This document shows, piece by piece, positions 45,901-53,639 of a stretch of DNA of 64,000 nucleotides. Each line of letters begins with the position of its first letter. Position 1 is the stretch's first letter. The stretch is from Undaria pinnatifida. Its lineage: Eukaryota > Sar > Phaeophyceae > Laminariales > Alariaceae. Position numbers and translations under genes: made by a program. Below the pieces are notes generated by a model that searched no databases, had not been told where the DNA came from, and saw only the letters and a list, made by a program, of their open reading frames with translations. The stretch lies in assembly GCA_012845835.1 (NCBI GenBank), contig JABAKD010000016.1, forward strand, positions 12,289,007 through 12,353,006, written 5' to 3'.

Positions 45901-46454
45901 CGGGCCGCGTCGGTAACCGCCGTTTGCCGTACATGCTGGTTTCTTATTAAACTTGCCGGTCTCAACTTCATCGGCGGCCTTGACTAGGCTGCCGTCGAAG
46001 CCCAGCGAAAGCATCTTGCACCTTTTACGAGCCCATGGCGTCGGAAAACTGCCATTTGCAGAACATGATTCCTCTGAAATCTGCCTGTCTTGGCTTCGTC
46101 GGCGGCCCTGACTACGCCGCCGGCGAAGCCCCCCGTGTCGTATTGTATATTTATGTCAAATTGTTGGCACATGTGGCGTGCCTGTACACGGTAAACATGT
46201 TCGTACACTGGCTGCAGGCGGTCTGTCTTGCACCCTGCTCACTTTCTGTTGATGAAGTACCGCTGGGGAAACGTCCTCGTCTCCTGCCGATCGAAGTGGT
46301 CCAGCCGCTGCTCCATGAACAATATTTCGACGCCATCCGCCTCTGAAGACCCACCCACCGCACCATGGAACAGACCTTTTGCGTTGGCAAGGCCGTCCGC
46401 CAGACTTGCGATGGCGTCAACTAGCTTCGGGTTCGCATCAGGCTCATCGTCGGG
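25132..46454 (-). CDS. Serine peptidase family S28 (Pro-X carboxypeptidase type), eleven-exon model
   Basis: Joined exons encode about 500 residues. The family's hallmarks appear in order: EQRLDHF and [32 protein letters not shown], the nucleophile motif [30 protein letters not shown] with CEVG..CPF, the acid motif [12 protein letters not shown] and the histidine motif GASHHFW. All three catalytic residues (Ser, Asp, His) are therefore present. S28 enzymes are usually secreted or lysosomal and cleave after proline near peptide termini. The N-terminal signal peptide exon is not identified: the most upstream exon has no good ATG. Splice phases agree at every join. The 14.3-kb first intron of the model is the main uncertainty; the alternative is that the 46-kb exon belongs to another copy. 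Confidence 0.85.
25621..25721 (-). CDS. S28 peptidase exon E10 (catalytic aspartate)
   Basis: It encodes [19 protein letters not shown] and [14 protein letters not shown]. The Asp of DPWHALG is the charge-relay acid of the family. Acceptor ATGCAG, donor AAAG|GTGAGC, phase 1. Confidence 0.92.
25995..26149 (-). CDS. S28 peptidase exon E9
   Basis: It encodes [19 protein letters not shown] and [20 protein letters not shown] ... [10 protein letters not shown], following directly on EFGYYE. Acceptor CGCCGCAG, donor CCTAG|GTGGGT, phase 2. Confidence 0.9.
26829..27048 (-). CDS. S28 peptidase exon E8
   Basis: It encodes [20 protein letters not shown] ... [20 protein letters not shown] and EFGYYE, the cysteine-containing segment typical of S28. 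Donor GAG|GTAAGG, phase 0. I chose the acceptor TGGATAG at 27049 because it matches the phase of E7. TGCGCGCGCAG at 27057 is a stronger-looking alternative that would require a different upstream donor. Confidence 0.85.
27597..28125 (+). repeat. ~0.52-kb intronic repeat, copy A
   Basis: It matches 30905-31418 in the same orientation. Shared blocks include TATGACCATAGACCCTCGCA, CACCAAGCGCGAAG, CAGCAATGGGTATTA and an A run before a CAGCGTCGT block. It lies in the intron between E7 and E8. Confidence 0.7.
28446..28625 (-). CDS. S28 peptidase exon E7
   Basis: It encodes [18 protein letters not shown] and then [16 protein letters not shown] ... [13 protein letters not shown]. The FDLC and later C.I pattern match the S28 helical insertion domain. 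Acceptor TTCCGCAG, donor GCAAG|GTTTTC. Confidence 0.75.
28700..29100 (-). other. Intronic sequence without recognised feature
   Basis: It contains a C run at 28861-28870 and otherwise nothing supported. Confidence 0.3.
29168..29201 (-). CDS. S28 peptidase tentative microexon E6
   Basis: A 34-nt (or 25-nt, ending at 29192) segment would encode [11 protein letters not shown]. It is the only piece I found that links the phase-1 end of E5 to the phase-2 start of E7 without a stop. The donor CG|GTTTAA is weak. The resulting spacing to FDLC is slightly short for the family. Confidence 0.4.
29466..29660 (-). CDS. S28 peptidase exon E5 (nucleophile serine)
   Basis: It starts GC-TCT-TAC, giving [20 protein letters not shown] with the catalytic serine, then [20 protein letters not shown] and [14 protein letters not shown] place the donor at ACAG|GTGCGC because the next exons fit that phase. 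The frame itself stays open for ~30 more codons, so the 3' border is less certain than the 5' one. Confidence 0.85.
30179..30305 (-). CDS. S28 peptidase exon E4
   Basis: It encodes [19 protein letters not shown] through [10 protein letters not shown], the segment leading to the nucleophile. It ends one base into the second Gly codon (G|GTATGT), to be completed by GC of E5. Acceptor GCTACACAG. Confidence 0.92.
30636..30689 (-). CDS. S28 peptidase exon E3
   Basis: This 54-nt exon encodes [18 protein letters not shown], containing the family-defining EHRYYGES motif. It has phase 0 on both sides, with acceptor CAACAG and donor GTGAGT. Confidence 0.92.
30905..31418 (+). repeat. ~0.52-kb intronic repeat, copy B
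   Basis: This is the partner of 27597-28125, lying in the intron between E2 and E3. A partial third copy (30770-30870) sits directly upstream, so the head of the element is duplicated here. Confidence 0.7.
31805..31934 (-). CDS. S28 peptidase exon E2
   Basis: It encodes [19 protein letters not shown] and then [20 protein letters not shown] to [13 protein letters not shown] is the conserved S28 strand before the oxyanion region. It enters in phase 2 after AAG and ends in phase 0 at AAG|GTAGGT. Length 130 nt. Confidence 0.88.
33920..34225. repeat. GACCC minisatellite with inverted halves
   Basis: GGGTCGGGTC units at 33935-33975 face GACCCGACCCGACCC units at 34020-34140, with GGGTCGGGTC again at 34208. 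It is a degenerate pentamer array able to fold back on itself. It lies in the long S28 intron. Confidence 0.75.
34613..34732. repeat. 58-bp perfect tandem duplication
   Basis: AACAGCGTGACAAAACGG starts at 34613 and again at 34671, and the whole 58-bp unit is identical. It disrupts the phase of a long minus-strand frame (34279-34860) that includes a hydrophobic [18 protein letters not shown] stretch. I cannot assign that frame. Confidence 0.75.
35395..36080 (+). repeat. Diverged ~200-bp tandem units
   Basis: Two clear units start near 35395 and 35597 (AGATGAC.CCA.CCAG, GGGGCAGCA, GGGTT, GCATTGC..C.CTGTCT). A third weaker match lies near 36000 (GGTGCCTTGCTACCCTGTCT). No conserved frame. Confidence 0.5.
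36200..37872 (-). pseudogene. LINE reverse transcriptase relic
   Basis: On the minus strand, [19 protein letters not shown] and [20 protein letters not shown] mark the N-terminal RT blocks at about 37800-37620. The YVDD-like box lies near 37025, and [15 protein letters not shown] with LRRVLDF in the C-terminal part at about 36700-36560. A C-terminal [11 protein letters not shown] block ends it near 36320. Many frame changes and stops occur. It is related to, but clearly a different family from, the copies at 5.0, 46.9 and 62 kb. Confidence 0.88.
37873..38849. other. Unassigned interval with a G run and a C-rich array
   Basis: A run of about 23 G is at 38181-38203 (one C interrupts just after). 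38526-38830 is C-rich and resembles the inverse of the G-tract array at 16.5-17.1 kb. Confidence 0.4.
38850..39175 (-). repeat. R1 repeat, minus orientation
   Basis: It contains the R1 blocks in reverse: TTCCACAGCTGTCAGATTTT, GTTTCCGCGCACAGACTG, CCTTAATGAGGACACACAAC and CGTAATACGCGCG. Confidence 0.8.
39363..39395. repeat. (ACGC)n microsatellite
   Basis: About seven tandem CACG units. They give a Cys/Val-rich frame on the minus strand that is not a gene. Confidence 0.7.
39928..39980. repeat. (GTA)n microsatellite inside the LINE relic
   Basis: A GTA-rich run (about 16 near-perfect units) interrupts the RT frame after NKCAEVAV, adding a poly-Val stretch. Confidence 0.75.
40935..41260 (+). repeat. 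R1 repeat inserted in the LINE relic
   Basis: It starts with an AT-rich run and TACACTTCAGCTGTGAG, then AAGCTGCGTGTGATACTTCG and CGCGCGTTACGGGGTGTG. A 30-bp segment (CCTCGTGTAGGAT ... CCTCGTATAGGAT) is duplicated around a T run at 41066-41100. Confidence 0.75.
41991..42699. other. Unassigned interval with G/C runs
   Basis: C and G runs lie at 42015-42055 and 42378-42388. Frames across 42137-42673 do not resemble known proteins. Confidence 0.3.
42700..43010. repeat. GGTACCGG/CTTCGGTAAGTTCGG minisatellite
   Basis: A ~56-bp unit containing ACTTCGGTAAGTTCGGTACG and GGCATCAATACCGG repeats about five times with decay. Palindromic GGTACC and GGTACCGG sites are dense. Confidence 0.7.
43126..43317 (+). 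CDS. Short Ser/Ala-rich open frame, unrecognised
   Basis: 63 residues from an ATG, beginning [16 protein letters not shown] and holding an EVIDVDG stretch that resembles a SUMO-interacting motif. The composition looks like the disordered N-terminus of a transposase or nuclear protein. No domain follows before the stop. It lies in the long S28 intron, opposite strand. Low confidence that it is expressed. Confidence 0.2.
   Translation: MSNGANSQNEVASSSDVTASGGGSSSHAPTPAPAAEVIDVDGKESRAGDFACSCAQLAHGDVS
43485..43600 (+). repeat. Short tandem repeat (TTTTTCCG.GCTTC unit)
   Basis: GAAGTTATCGTTTTTCCGAG and CTTCGAAGCAATTTGTG recur at roughly 60-bp intervals, two to three units. Confidence 0.5.
43910..44440 (-). 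repeat. C-rich array, inverse of the 16.5-17.5-kb G-tract array
   Basis: It contains CCAGAGTAATGAACACTTCT, AGCACCACGCGTACAGCAAG and CTACATCTGTGCGACCTAAA with C runs at 43987-44028, 44152-44165 and 44383-44401. The blocks and order match the plus-strand array. Confidence 0.7.
44441..44935 (-). repeat. R1 repeat with duplicated head, minus orientation
   Basis: CTTACAGGATATACATAATAA at 44455 (first bases given) and the similar CTTGCAGGATACACTTGATA at 44649 show that the R1 5' part is present twice. The full R1 core then follows to GATCTCACAGCTGGAG. Confidence 0.75.
44945..45720 (-). pseudogene. LINE C-terminal fragment interrupted by R1
   Basis: Minus-strand pieces [38 protein letters not shown] and [12 protein letters not shown] (about 45272-45005) match the C-terminus of the LINE at 41.7-42.0 kb. 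The upstream part resumes at 45640-45720 (LPERRKR-like, then a GGAGGAGGAGGACGTGG block). Comparing with uninterrupted 41575-41700 shows that R1 at 45325-45640 split this copy inside a CACATATTATGTG-like target. Confidence 0.8.
45325..45640 (+). repeat. R1 repeat with a readable insertion site
   Basis: It is a ~315-bp copy from ATTATAAAAAATTAAAATAC to about CCGGTGAGGGG. Because the split LINE has an intact relative at 41.6 kb, this copy defines both ends of the R1 unit better than any other. GCAACTACAGT is duplicated internally at 45470-45491. Confidence 0.8.
45721..46242. other. Remaining intronic sequence next to E1
   Basis: GCCGTCGAAGCC and GCCGGCGAAGCC contexts around 45990 and 46120 show a ~130-bp diverged duplication. 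No gene is recognised. Confidence 0.3.
46243..46454 (-). CDS. S28 peptidase, most upstream recognised exon (E1)
   Basis: It encodes ...[12 protein letters not shown]... then [20 protein letters not shown] and INRK, the start of the mature S28 fold. The donor is AGAAA|GTGAGC at 46243/46242, phase 2. The upstream border is tentative: CGGGCAG at 46455-46461 could be the acceptor, and the frame stays open farther without an ATG. An upstream signal-peptide exon is expected. Confidence 0.75.
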
Positions 46455-46765
46455 CTGCCCGATGTGAACACTGGGGAACCTGTCGACACCCGGTCGAGGC
46501 AACCTGCCGCACACGAGCGGGAGAGATCAAGGCGTCGGCACGTGGCATGATTACAATGGAACGCTGAGGAATCTATCCAACACAACGTCACAGAAAAATG
46601 TCTGGGGACAATGAATGATGCCTGACTCAAACCTGCGCAAAAACGTCGGTCTGTGTAAAAACCCGTCACCACAACGACATAATCGCTTTTACTCGACAAC
46701 CCAACATGTATAAGGTTATATTGCCCTCAGCGACCTTATGGACAACGTCATGGACAGACAAGTCT

Positions 46766-46822
46766 TCCCTTCTCCCCCCGGTGCTTGCCTTGTCATTTTT
46801 ATCGCGCATAGGCTTCAGCATT
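46766..46822 (-). repeat. SINE fragment
   Basis: It matches the middle of the tRNA-derived SINE at 58621-58930 (CTTCCCTTCTCCCCCCGG, TTTTTATCGCGCATAGG, TTCAGCA). Confidence 0.6.
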
Positions 46823-46856
46823 AGACTAGACACATTTCAAAAGTCAGCACGTATAA

Positions 46857-47513
46857 TCGCTTACGGTTGAAGGTGCGGTTGCTGAAAGCTGAGGTGGTTG
46901 AGGCACTACTTTACGGTTGCATGACGCGGAGCCCGAACAAGCCTGACTATGACATGCTACGATTGGTTCACCACTCCATACTCTTTCGATGCCTCGGATG
47001 GCGGAAACGGAAGCGCGACGACCACACACCATCGTACGCCGACGCGCTTGCATAGACGCGATAGTGCGCAAACGGAGGATATTGTTTGCGGGATTCGTAG
47101 CACGTATGGGGGAGGAGCGTCTGCCACAGAGGGTGATGTTTGGGGAGCTTGTTGGGGGTAAGGGCTACTCAGGGGGGCAAGAGAAGGACTGGCTGGCTCA
47201 TCTGAAGGAGGATATGTTGGTCTTTGGAATGAAATTCGAAGGGTGGCGAAAGGCTGCTCAGAAGGACGGCAGATGGTTTCGACGAGGAGAAGAGGGAGCC
47301 GAGTTGTTCATGCGAAATTGGGATGAGACGGAGAGACGCAAAGCTGCAGAGCGACGCGCAAAGGCTGCGGCAGCGCCATCCACCGTCGGCATCTCTAAGC
47401 GGCCGGGGGGAGGGGGGAGGGGGGGAGGGAGGAGGGGGGAGGGGGGAAATGGGCAGGGGGGGAGGGGGTGGGGGGGAAGGGGGGGAGGGGGGCCGTCATG
47501 CCCAAGAGCCTGA
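46857..47513 (+). pseudogene. LINE ORF2 C-terminal part, frameshifted
   Basis: LKAEVVEALLYGCMTRSP, ILFRCLGWRKRKRDDHT and YADALA are read in one frame. RKRRILFAGFVARMGEERLP through AERRAKAAAAPSTVGISKRP and a Gly-rich tail follow in another. About 20 bp between them are missing relative to the 62-kb copy, which explains the frame change near 47055. Confidence 0.85.
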
Positions 47514-48160
47514 AGTCTGGGTTTGGCCATCATCGTCTTGAAAGTTGTGAGCCTTCCAATGGCCGTCACAAGATAGCGTAAGACTGCCCTAACTTCTTCG
47601 CCATGTTGCGTTCTCTCCCCAGTGTCAGTTGATGATGCACTTGATACCCTCCATGAGCCCAATGCTGTCTTTAGTCAGTTCCTAGGGTCTGCTAGTATGA
47701 CTTTTTTTTCTCTTTTCCTTTCCTTGCTTCCTCTTCTTGTCTTTTATTTTCTTGATTTTCTTGTCTTTTCCTTTCTTTTCTTTCCTTTATCTTCTTATCT
47801 TTCTTCATTTTATTTGTCCAATTGACTTGCGTCTGTCGTGCGTATGCGTAGTGATAGGTACTACGCGAAATGCATACGTGTTAGTCTTTCTTGGGTGGCA
47901 AGCGGTATAGTCGGTTTTTCCAGGCGCGAGTAGTGAGACGTATGCACCAGTATGGACCTGGCACATCGTAGGCTAGCTCCCGATTTCCCTTTTTATATGT
48001 TTCTGGTGGAGGCATGAATTGCGTCAGCTTGTGATATATGCGTGTACCACCTTTGGTTTGTGGTATTTCCCCGGGGTATTCCTCAGCTCCAGAGTGACTG
48101 GAGCCTGTCCTGTGACCACGGACATGATTATGCGCGAGTTAATGCGGGGACAACAACAAC
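46857..48160 (+). mobile_element. LINE, 5'-truncated copy with complete 3' end
   Basis: Order: RT C-terminal coding part (46857-47513), a Gly-rich/G-run linker, a 3' UTR (GGTTTGGCCATCATCG to CTGCTAGTATGAC), a T/C-rich tract (47700-47820), then CTCCAGAGTGACTGGAGCCT. The terminus is CTGTGACCACGGAC...GAGTTAATGCGGGGACAACA with a short (AAC)n. Minus-strand copies at 58383-59567 and 60642-62400 have the same order, so the AAC-tailed segment is this LINE's own 3' end. 5' truncation at variable points fits target-primed reverse transcription. Confidence 0.85.
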
Positions 48161-49017
48161 ATAATCCGAGTTTCAGGATTTTAATTGCGAATACCGAATT
48201 CGTCGATGAAGCGCCAAATTTGATGAATTGTTTTTAAAGTCATTAATGGAAAACAAGCTTACAACTTGAGCAAGCTTGCGGCTGGATTTACTCCCGGCCA
48301 GAGACGAAGCACGAGCAGCGGGGCAGGGGCTCTCCACGGGGACAGGGGTACTACCCGGCCGAGAAACGTTTGGAGTTGTGTAATATTGCCTTGCAAACAT
48401 GCACTTGAAAGCTCAGGAAGATATGTCCAACGCCGTAAGGTTTGATCTGCCTAAAAAGCAATGCCAAACACACAATGAAAATGAAGGCGGCACCTGGCAC
48501 AACCCAAAGAAGGCTCTTCAATCGGGTACCCCGCTGTGCCTCGATCGTCTATTGTGTTGAGATTGAACGCGTAGGTACTCTTGGGTTTGTGTAGCGGGAA
48601 TGAATCTGAATTGTATTTGGAAGGCGTGTTTAGGAGGGGATATTTTAGTACGAGATTGCGGGTTAGTTGACGTGAGCTCGATCGTTCAGGAGAGAAGGAA
48701 GGATACGAAGGGTAGCACAATTACAACGCGATTGAAACACGGTACAGGGAACTGGTGGGGGTGTTGGATTAGCACGTACGGAACTAGCTACTGCTGCTGC
48801 TGTGAGGTGGGAGGTTGAAGTTGGAAGAAGTGAAGATTTCCCTCCCACCCACCCAAGGGGGTTAAATTGAAGTCTCAGCCTGTGATTTGGGAAGAGTTAG
48901 TAAGAGGATTGACTATAGACTAGATTAAGAGCGTAGACTATTAAGAATATAGTGGTGTGATTGGATGTAGAGCAAAGGATCAACATTCAATCAATAATAC
49001 CACTATTAATGTATGTC
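48161..49017. other. Unassigned intergenic interval
   Basis: No gene or clear repeat is recognised. Short frames on both strands lack conserved features. Confidence 0.3.
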
Positions 49018-49140
49018 TCCTTTACGAGGGTATTCATCCCGTAATACGCGCGATCGAATATCACACGCAGCTTGCAAAGCTGAGTTTTTCTGAGAAAAAA
49101 ACATTTTTGGTCGATCTCACAGCTGACGCGTATTTTTTCT
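49018..49140 (-). repeat. R1 fragment, head-to-head with the next copy
   Basis: CGTAATACGCGCGATCGAAT ... GATCTCACAGCTG in reverse orientation. It ends in T-rich sequence immediately beside the plus-strand copy. Confidence 0.75.
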
Positions 49141-49147
49141 TTTTATA

Positions 49148-49690
49148 ATGTTATTATAAAAATAAAAATACACTCAAGCTGTGAGATCGAATATTTTGTC
49201 GAAACTCATACTTGCAAGCTGTGCTCGTGCGTATTACGAGTTGTGTGTCCTCATTAAGGATATAGGTCGGCGACTCCCCTTGCAACTACAGTGTAGCTAT
49301 CAGGGCCAACAGGGTGATGTTAGGCAGTCTGTGCGCGGAAACTATAAAACCCGTTTCTGAGGGGGACAAAATCTGACAGCTGTGGAAGGAAATGCATAAG
49401 TTTATCAAGTTAATACTGTAAGTCGAATAACCGGTGAGGGGAGGGCGGAGTTTTTAAGGACGTGGGGGCCTGATTTTGATCAAAAGGGGGGCGGGAGGGG
49501 GGGAGGGGGGAGAGGGGATGGGTGGGGCAGGTCAATTTCGCGTGGAAACTATGAATCCTTCTTGTGGGGGAGGGGGGGGAAATGTGCCGGGGGAGGCGGG
49601 GGGCGGGGGGGGAGGGCTTTAGGTCGCATAAATGTAGGGGTTTGCTATACGCACGCGTGGTGGTAGGTCTAGGCGATGATTTTATAATAT
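49148..49690 (+). repeat. R1 repeat with G-tract extension
   Basis: The full R1 core is followed by GGCGGAGTTTTTAAGGACGT, G runs and GTCGCATAAATGTAGGGG, the same order as at 16133-16680. This indicates that R1 and the G-tract block travel as one unit. Confidence 0.8.
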
Positions 49691-50339
49691 CTGAAGATTC
49701 AGAATATAGTGTGATTGGATGTAGAGCAACAAGGATCAGCATTCAATCAATAACAAATACCCGATACCAGATTCATGAAGTATAACAGACTTGTTTTTTG
49801 CTGCTGCTTGCTGCTCTTCCCACCAATATTTCAGTGGAGTACATAGTCTATACGAAGCAATAGTACTAGTGGGGCCCGCGGTCTCTCTTGGCGACCGGCC
49901 CCCACCAGGCCGAGCGTCGATGGAGCTGGGAGCTCCATCGAGGCACTGTCCGCGTTTTGGGTTTGCTCACAGGCTACCTACTGTACTGCTGCTGTTTTGG
50001 TCAATCAAGGTCAACGAGGGGAGGAGGACCGCGAGCCCAGCTTATAGACCGCGCCGAGGAACAGCCGTGGGGTCAATCACACCGCCTCCTCGAATGCCCG
50101 ACCCGTTGCGCTGGGTGCCCGGCTGCCAACTCGGCGGAGCTCGGTCATAGTTGGGGTATCCAGGGCGATGTTAGGGATGCGGCTTGATCAGAGAGTAAAC
50201 ACAACTCTAAGACTAGTTTGAATTTCCTTTACGCATTTTGTACGTGAGGGCAGGCTGCTGCCCTCGCTTAAAAAGTGCGCGGTGAATGGCTCATATCCAC
50301 GAAGATTCAACGAGCAGAAAAGCCATCATCTTATAACAA
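49691..50339. other. Unassigned interval with an unrecognised open frame
   Basis: A 119-residue plus-strand frame (49791-50150) is rich in Pro and Arg and resembles no family I know. Nothing else is supported. Confidence 0.25.
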
Positions 50340-50530
50340 ATGAAAAACGTCAGCTGTGAGTACGACCGACTGAATGATTGAAAGTCAACTAGTTGCAAGC
50401 TGCGTGGTGGAACATCTTGTTTCGCTAATATACAGTAGTTGCACAAAAATCACGGAAGGGCGTTCGCGCGTGTTACATATTTGATCCTCATGAAATATTT
50501 AGGTCGGCGTGACTCCCCTGAATGTTGTCA
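50340..50530 (+). repeat. Diverged R1-like copy
   Basis: CGTCAGCTGTGAG, TTGCAAGCTGCGTGG, GCGCGTGTTACA, TCCTCATGAA and GGTCGGCGTGACTCCCC preserve the R1 order with extra bases. Confidence 0.6.
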
Positions 50531-50830
50531 GGGTCATTTCCAAAAATAGATAAGAAGAGTAAAAATAAAAAAACACCATCTAGACCACGGGGTGCACGGA
50601 AAAAAATTTCTTCGACACCTATGTCCTATTTTCTTATCTTGACCCTCCCAGACAGGGGGGGAGGGTACCAGGCACCCATCCCCCCCCTGTCGACGCCATA
50701 CAAACTTCTATATAAAACCTTCCTACACTAATTCTCATATAAAAGACACCGTGTGCTGCAGCATGAGCTGCTGCGTACCGTAGATACACAGAGAGCGATA
50801 GAGAGGAGCAAGAGAGGAGGCTCGTAGTTC

Positions 50831-50980
50831 ATGAGTACGAGTGCTAGCTCCAGGGGAGACCGGCCAGAGCCATTTGCGGATCCCTTCGACAAGAAGGCAT
50901 GGCTGGAGGGTGTTTGTCCGAAGAAAGTTCGACGGCTCCGCGTACGTTTGTTGACTCTTCGTTCAAATTGTGTGGCCTAA
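50831..50980 (+). CDS. Short open frame, unrecognised
   Basis: An ATG-initiated frame of 49 residues: acidic/polar start (MSTSASSRGDRPEPFADP) then a basic half (KKVRRLRVRLLTLRSN). It could be the N-terminal remnant of a transposon protein. No homologue is recognised. Confidence 0.15.
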   Translation: MSTSASSRGDRPEPFADPFDKKAWLEGVCPKKVRRLRVRLLTLRSNCVA

Positions 50981-51154
50981 ATATAGCGGGGAGCCTTGAT
51001 GGAGCACTTGTTAACCAATTCTGCGAAGCATGCAGACGTCTGAAACTAGGACAGAAAACGAGATCAACTACTACGAGTACAGCAAGAGTACAGGTCAATC
51101 GGGTTGTCGCTTAGAAAAAAATAGGGGAAAAAAAAAAAAAAAATCGCTCCTCCG

Positions 51155-51176
51155 GGGGGGGGGGGGGGGGGGGGGG
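51155..51176. repeat. Homopurine A/G run
   Basis: A run of A (51125-51143) followed after a short gap by about 22 G. Likely part of an R1/G-tract remnant, since GATCTCACAGCTGGAGTGTA follows at 51252. Confidence 0.6.
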
Positions 51177-51344
51177 TACATAAGTGTGCTGGATTGGGAT
51201 CTTTGTGCACCCTTGTCTAGACTGTAATATATAATAAATAGCGAAATCTTCGATCTCACAGCTGGAGTGTATTTTAATTTTTATAATAATAAATAGTGGA
51301 GAAAAACAAAACATATTGAATACTACACGTACAAAAGATATAAA

Positions 51345-51348
51345 ACAA

Positions 51349-51445
<97 letters not shown>

Positions 51446-51462
51446 TTAACGATAATAATAAC

Positions 51463-51524
<62 letters not shown>

Positions 51525-51536
51525 GGAAATTCAAAC

Positions 51537-51583
<47 letters not shown>
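51345..51583. repeat. (AAT)n microsatellite
   Basis: About 240 bp of AAT repeat with two small interruptions (near 51445 and 51525). It produces poly-Asn and poly-Ile frames that are not genes. Confidence 0.95.
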
Positions 51584-51599
51584 GACCCCTCACATTATA

Positions 51600-52095
51600 G
51601 CAAGTGAAAAAACTCACCCACATAGTATACTATAAGAAACGCGCAGCTTGTAAAATAAATGAATATCGATCCTGAATTCGTCGAACTCAGAGCTGACGTC
51701 CTTTATATATAATAATTATATAAAATAGTAGAGGAGGCTCAGTTTTAAAGTCGTTCACGCATGCATGTTTTTGTAGAAAAACTTTCAAATTTAAAATACA
51801 CGTCGCGTGCCGTGAATGCTGACTTCGAAATTTGTCTGTTATTCCCGCTTTTTTTTCAGTTTTTTCTTGTGTTCATCGATTTGCATCGAAATTCGCCAAC
51901 GCACGCTCTCCTCGCGCTTCCGGCCTGTCGATTTCATACAATTGAAAAACGTCAGTTGCGAGTATGACCGATTGAATGGTTGAAACTCAACGTTGCAAGC
52001 TGCGTGGTACATGAATGTTTCGCCAACATACAGCAGTAGTAGTAGTAGTTGCACAAAATTGAAGGTCGTTCGCGCGTGCGATTCGTAAGAAGTTC
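51600..52095. repeat. Remnants of R1-like and SINE-like repeats
   Basis: GCAGCTTGTAAAATAAATGA, CTCAGAGCTGACG, TTCATCGATTTGCATCGAAA and AACGTTGCAAGCTGCGTGG recall R1 and the SINE body, but are too diverged to delimit. Confidence 0.4.
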
Positions 52096-52099
52096 AGGG

Positions 52100-52830
52100 T
52101 ACTCCTCGGTACCGGTTTTTGATGACGGTACGAAGTTTGACGGTTCTGAAATATACAGTACTTTTTAAACGGGAAACGGATTATCATTTTTTGACGGTAC
52201 CGATTTTGGCGGTATACGGTACGGCGAATTATGACGGTTTTTTTTGTACGGTTCTGAAAATGACGGTACTTTTAAAACGGGAAACGGTTTCTCGTTTTTT
52301 GACGGTACCTTTTGCACGGTACTGAAAAATGACGGTATCGCCTATACCCGGTACCGAACATACGATACATGTGATCAGGTGAAATTCGCTGCAGAGGAGG
52401 TTCTGGTTCTTCCGAAACGCAACCAACTGAACCAAAAATCCTACCACAAAAAAAGAAAATTACTCGAAGTTATGAAAAAAAAAAAGAGGACATCAGGGAG
52501 GATCGAACTCCAGTTCAAAAACTCACCGTCGTGCCCGCTACCTACAGGACTACCGGCAGTTCACAGACATACTTGTCTTGCCGGAACTGTTTTGACGGTA
52601 TTGCCACATGGCGGTACTTTTTTGACGGTACTGCATCATGACGGTATTTTTTTGGCGGTTTTGAAAAATACGGTACTTTTTAAAAGGGAAGCGGATTCTC
52701 GTTTTTTGACGGTACCGACTTTGGCGGTATACGGTATCATCGCGAATTTTGACGGTATTCCGCTACCGTCCCGTATCCGCCTATTACGACGGGAAAACCG
52801 TGACGGGAAAATTCCCGAGGAGTACCCTAA
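52100..52830 (+). repeat. GACGGTA minisatellite
   Basis: GACGGTAC, GGCGGTATACGGTA and TTTTTAAACGGGAAACGG-like blocks recur about 20 times with irregular spacing, interrupted by non-repetitive sequence at 52380-52590. Part is open in frame but reads as low-complexity sequence. Confidence 0.65.
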
Positions 52831-52908
52831 AAACGAGCCCCTTGTGAAACGAATTACAGAACCTGAACCTATACGCGACTTCGACCTCAATAATAATAAT
52901 ATTATTTG

Positions 52909-53420
<512 letters not shown>

Positions 53421-53639
53421 TTCTCCAAAACTGCTAGACTATGATTATTTTGAAAAATGAAAAATACGAGTCGTTCTACGATACGGTACGAAGCCCCCCC
53501 AACTTTTCTCTAACGAAATCGCCGGTTTTAAAACCAGCTCTCGGCCGTATCTCCTGAAATACGGTGGTGTCCCTCGACACCCCGACGCCGTCGATTGTTA
53601 GACCTCTGGGCACACAAGAAAGTATGCGGATACTTGTTT

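Larger units (their letters stand above)
31935..46242 (-). other. 14.3-kb intron of the S28 gene, filled with repeats
   Basis: The donor AA|GTGAGC and acceptor TGCAAG|G (preceded by a CCCACTACCCCTCCC pyrimidine tract) join FINR to [13 protein letters not shown] in frame. The interval contains a minus-strand LINE relic (36.2-37.9 kb), a plus-strand LINE relic (39.7-42.0 kb), another LINE fragment (45.0-45.7 kb), R1 copies, G-tract arrays and minisatellites. The first 2 kb (31935-33919) show nothing recognisable. Confidence 0.65.

Noticed and set aside
46421..46699. Minus-strand frame as the S28 N-terminus
   Set aside because: It is in a different frame from E1, has no signal-peptide character and no obvious donor site.
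51274..51600. Poly-Asn and poly-Ile open frames
   Set aside because: Products of the (AAT)n microsatellite.
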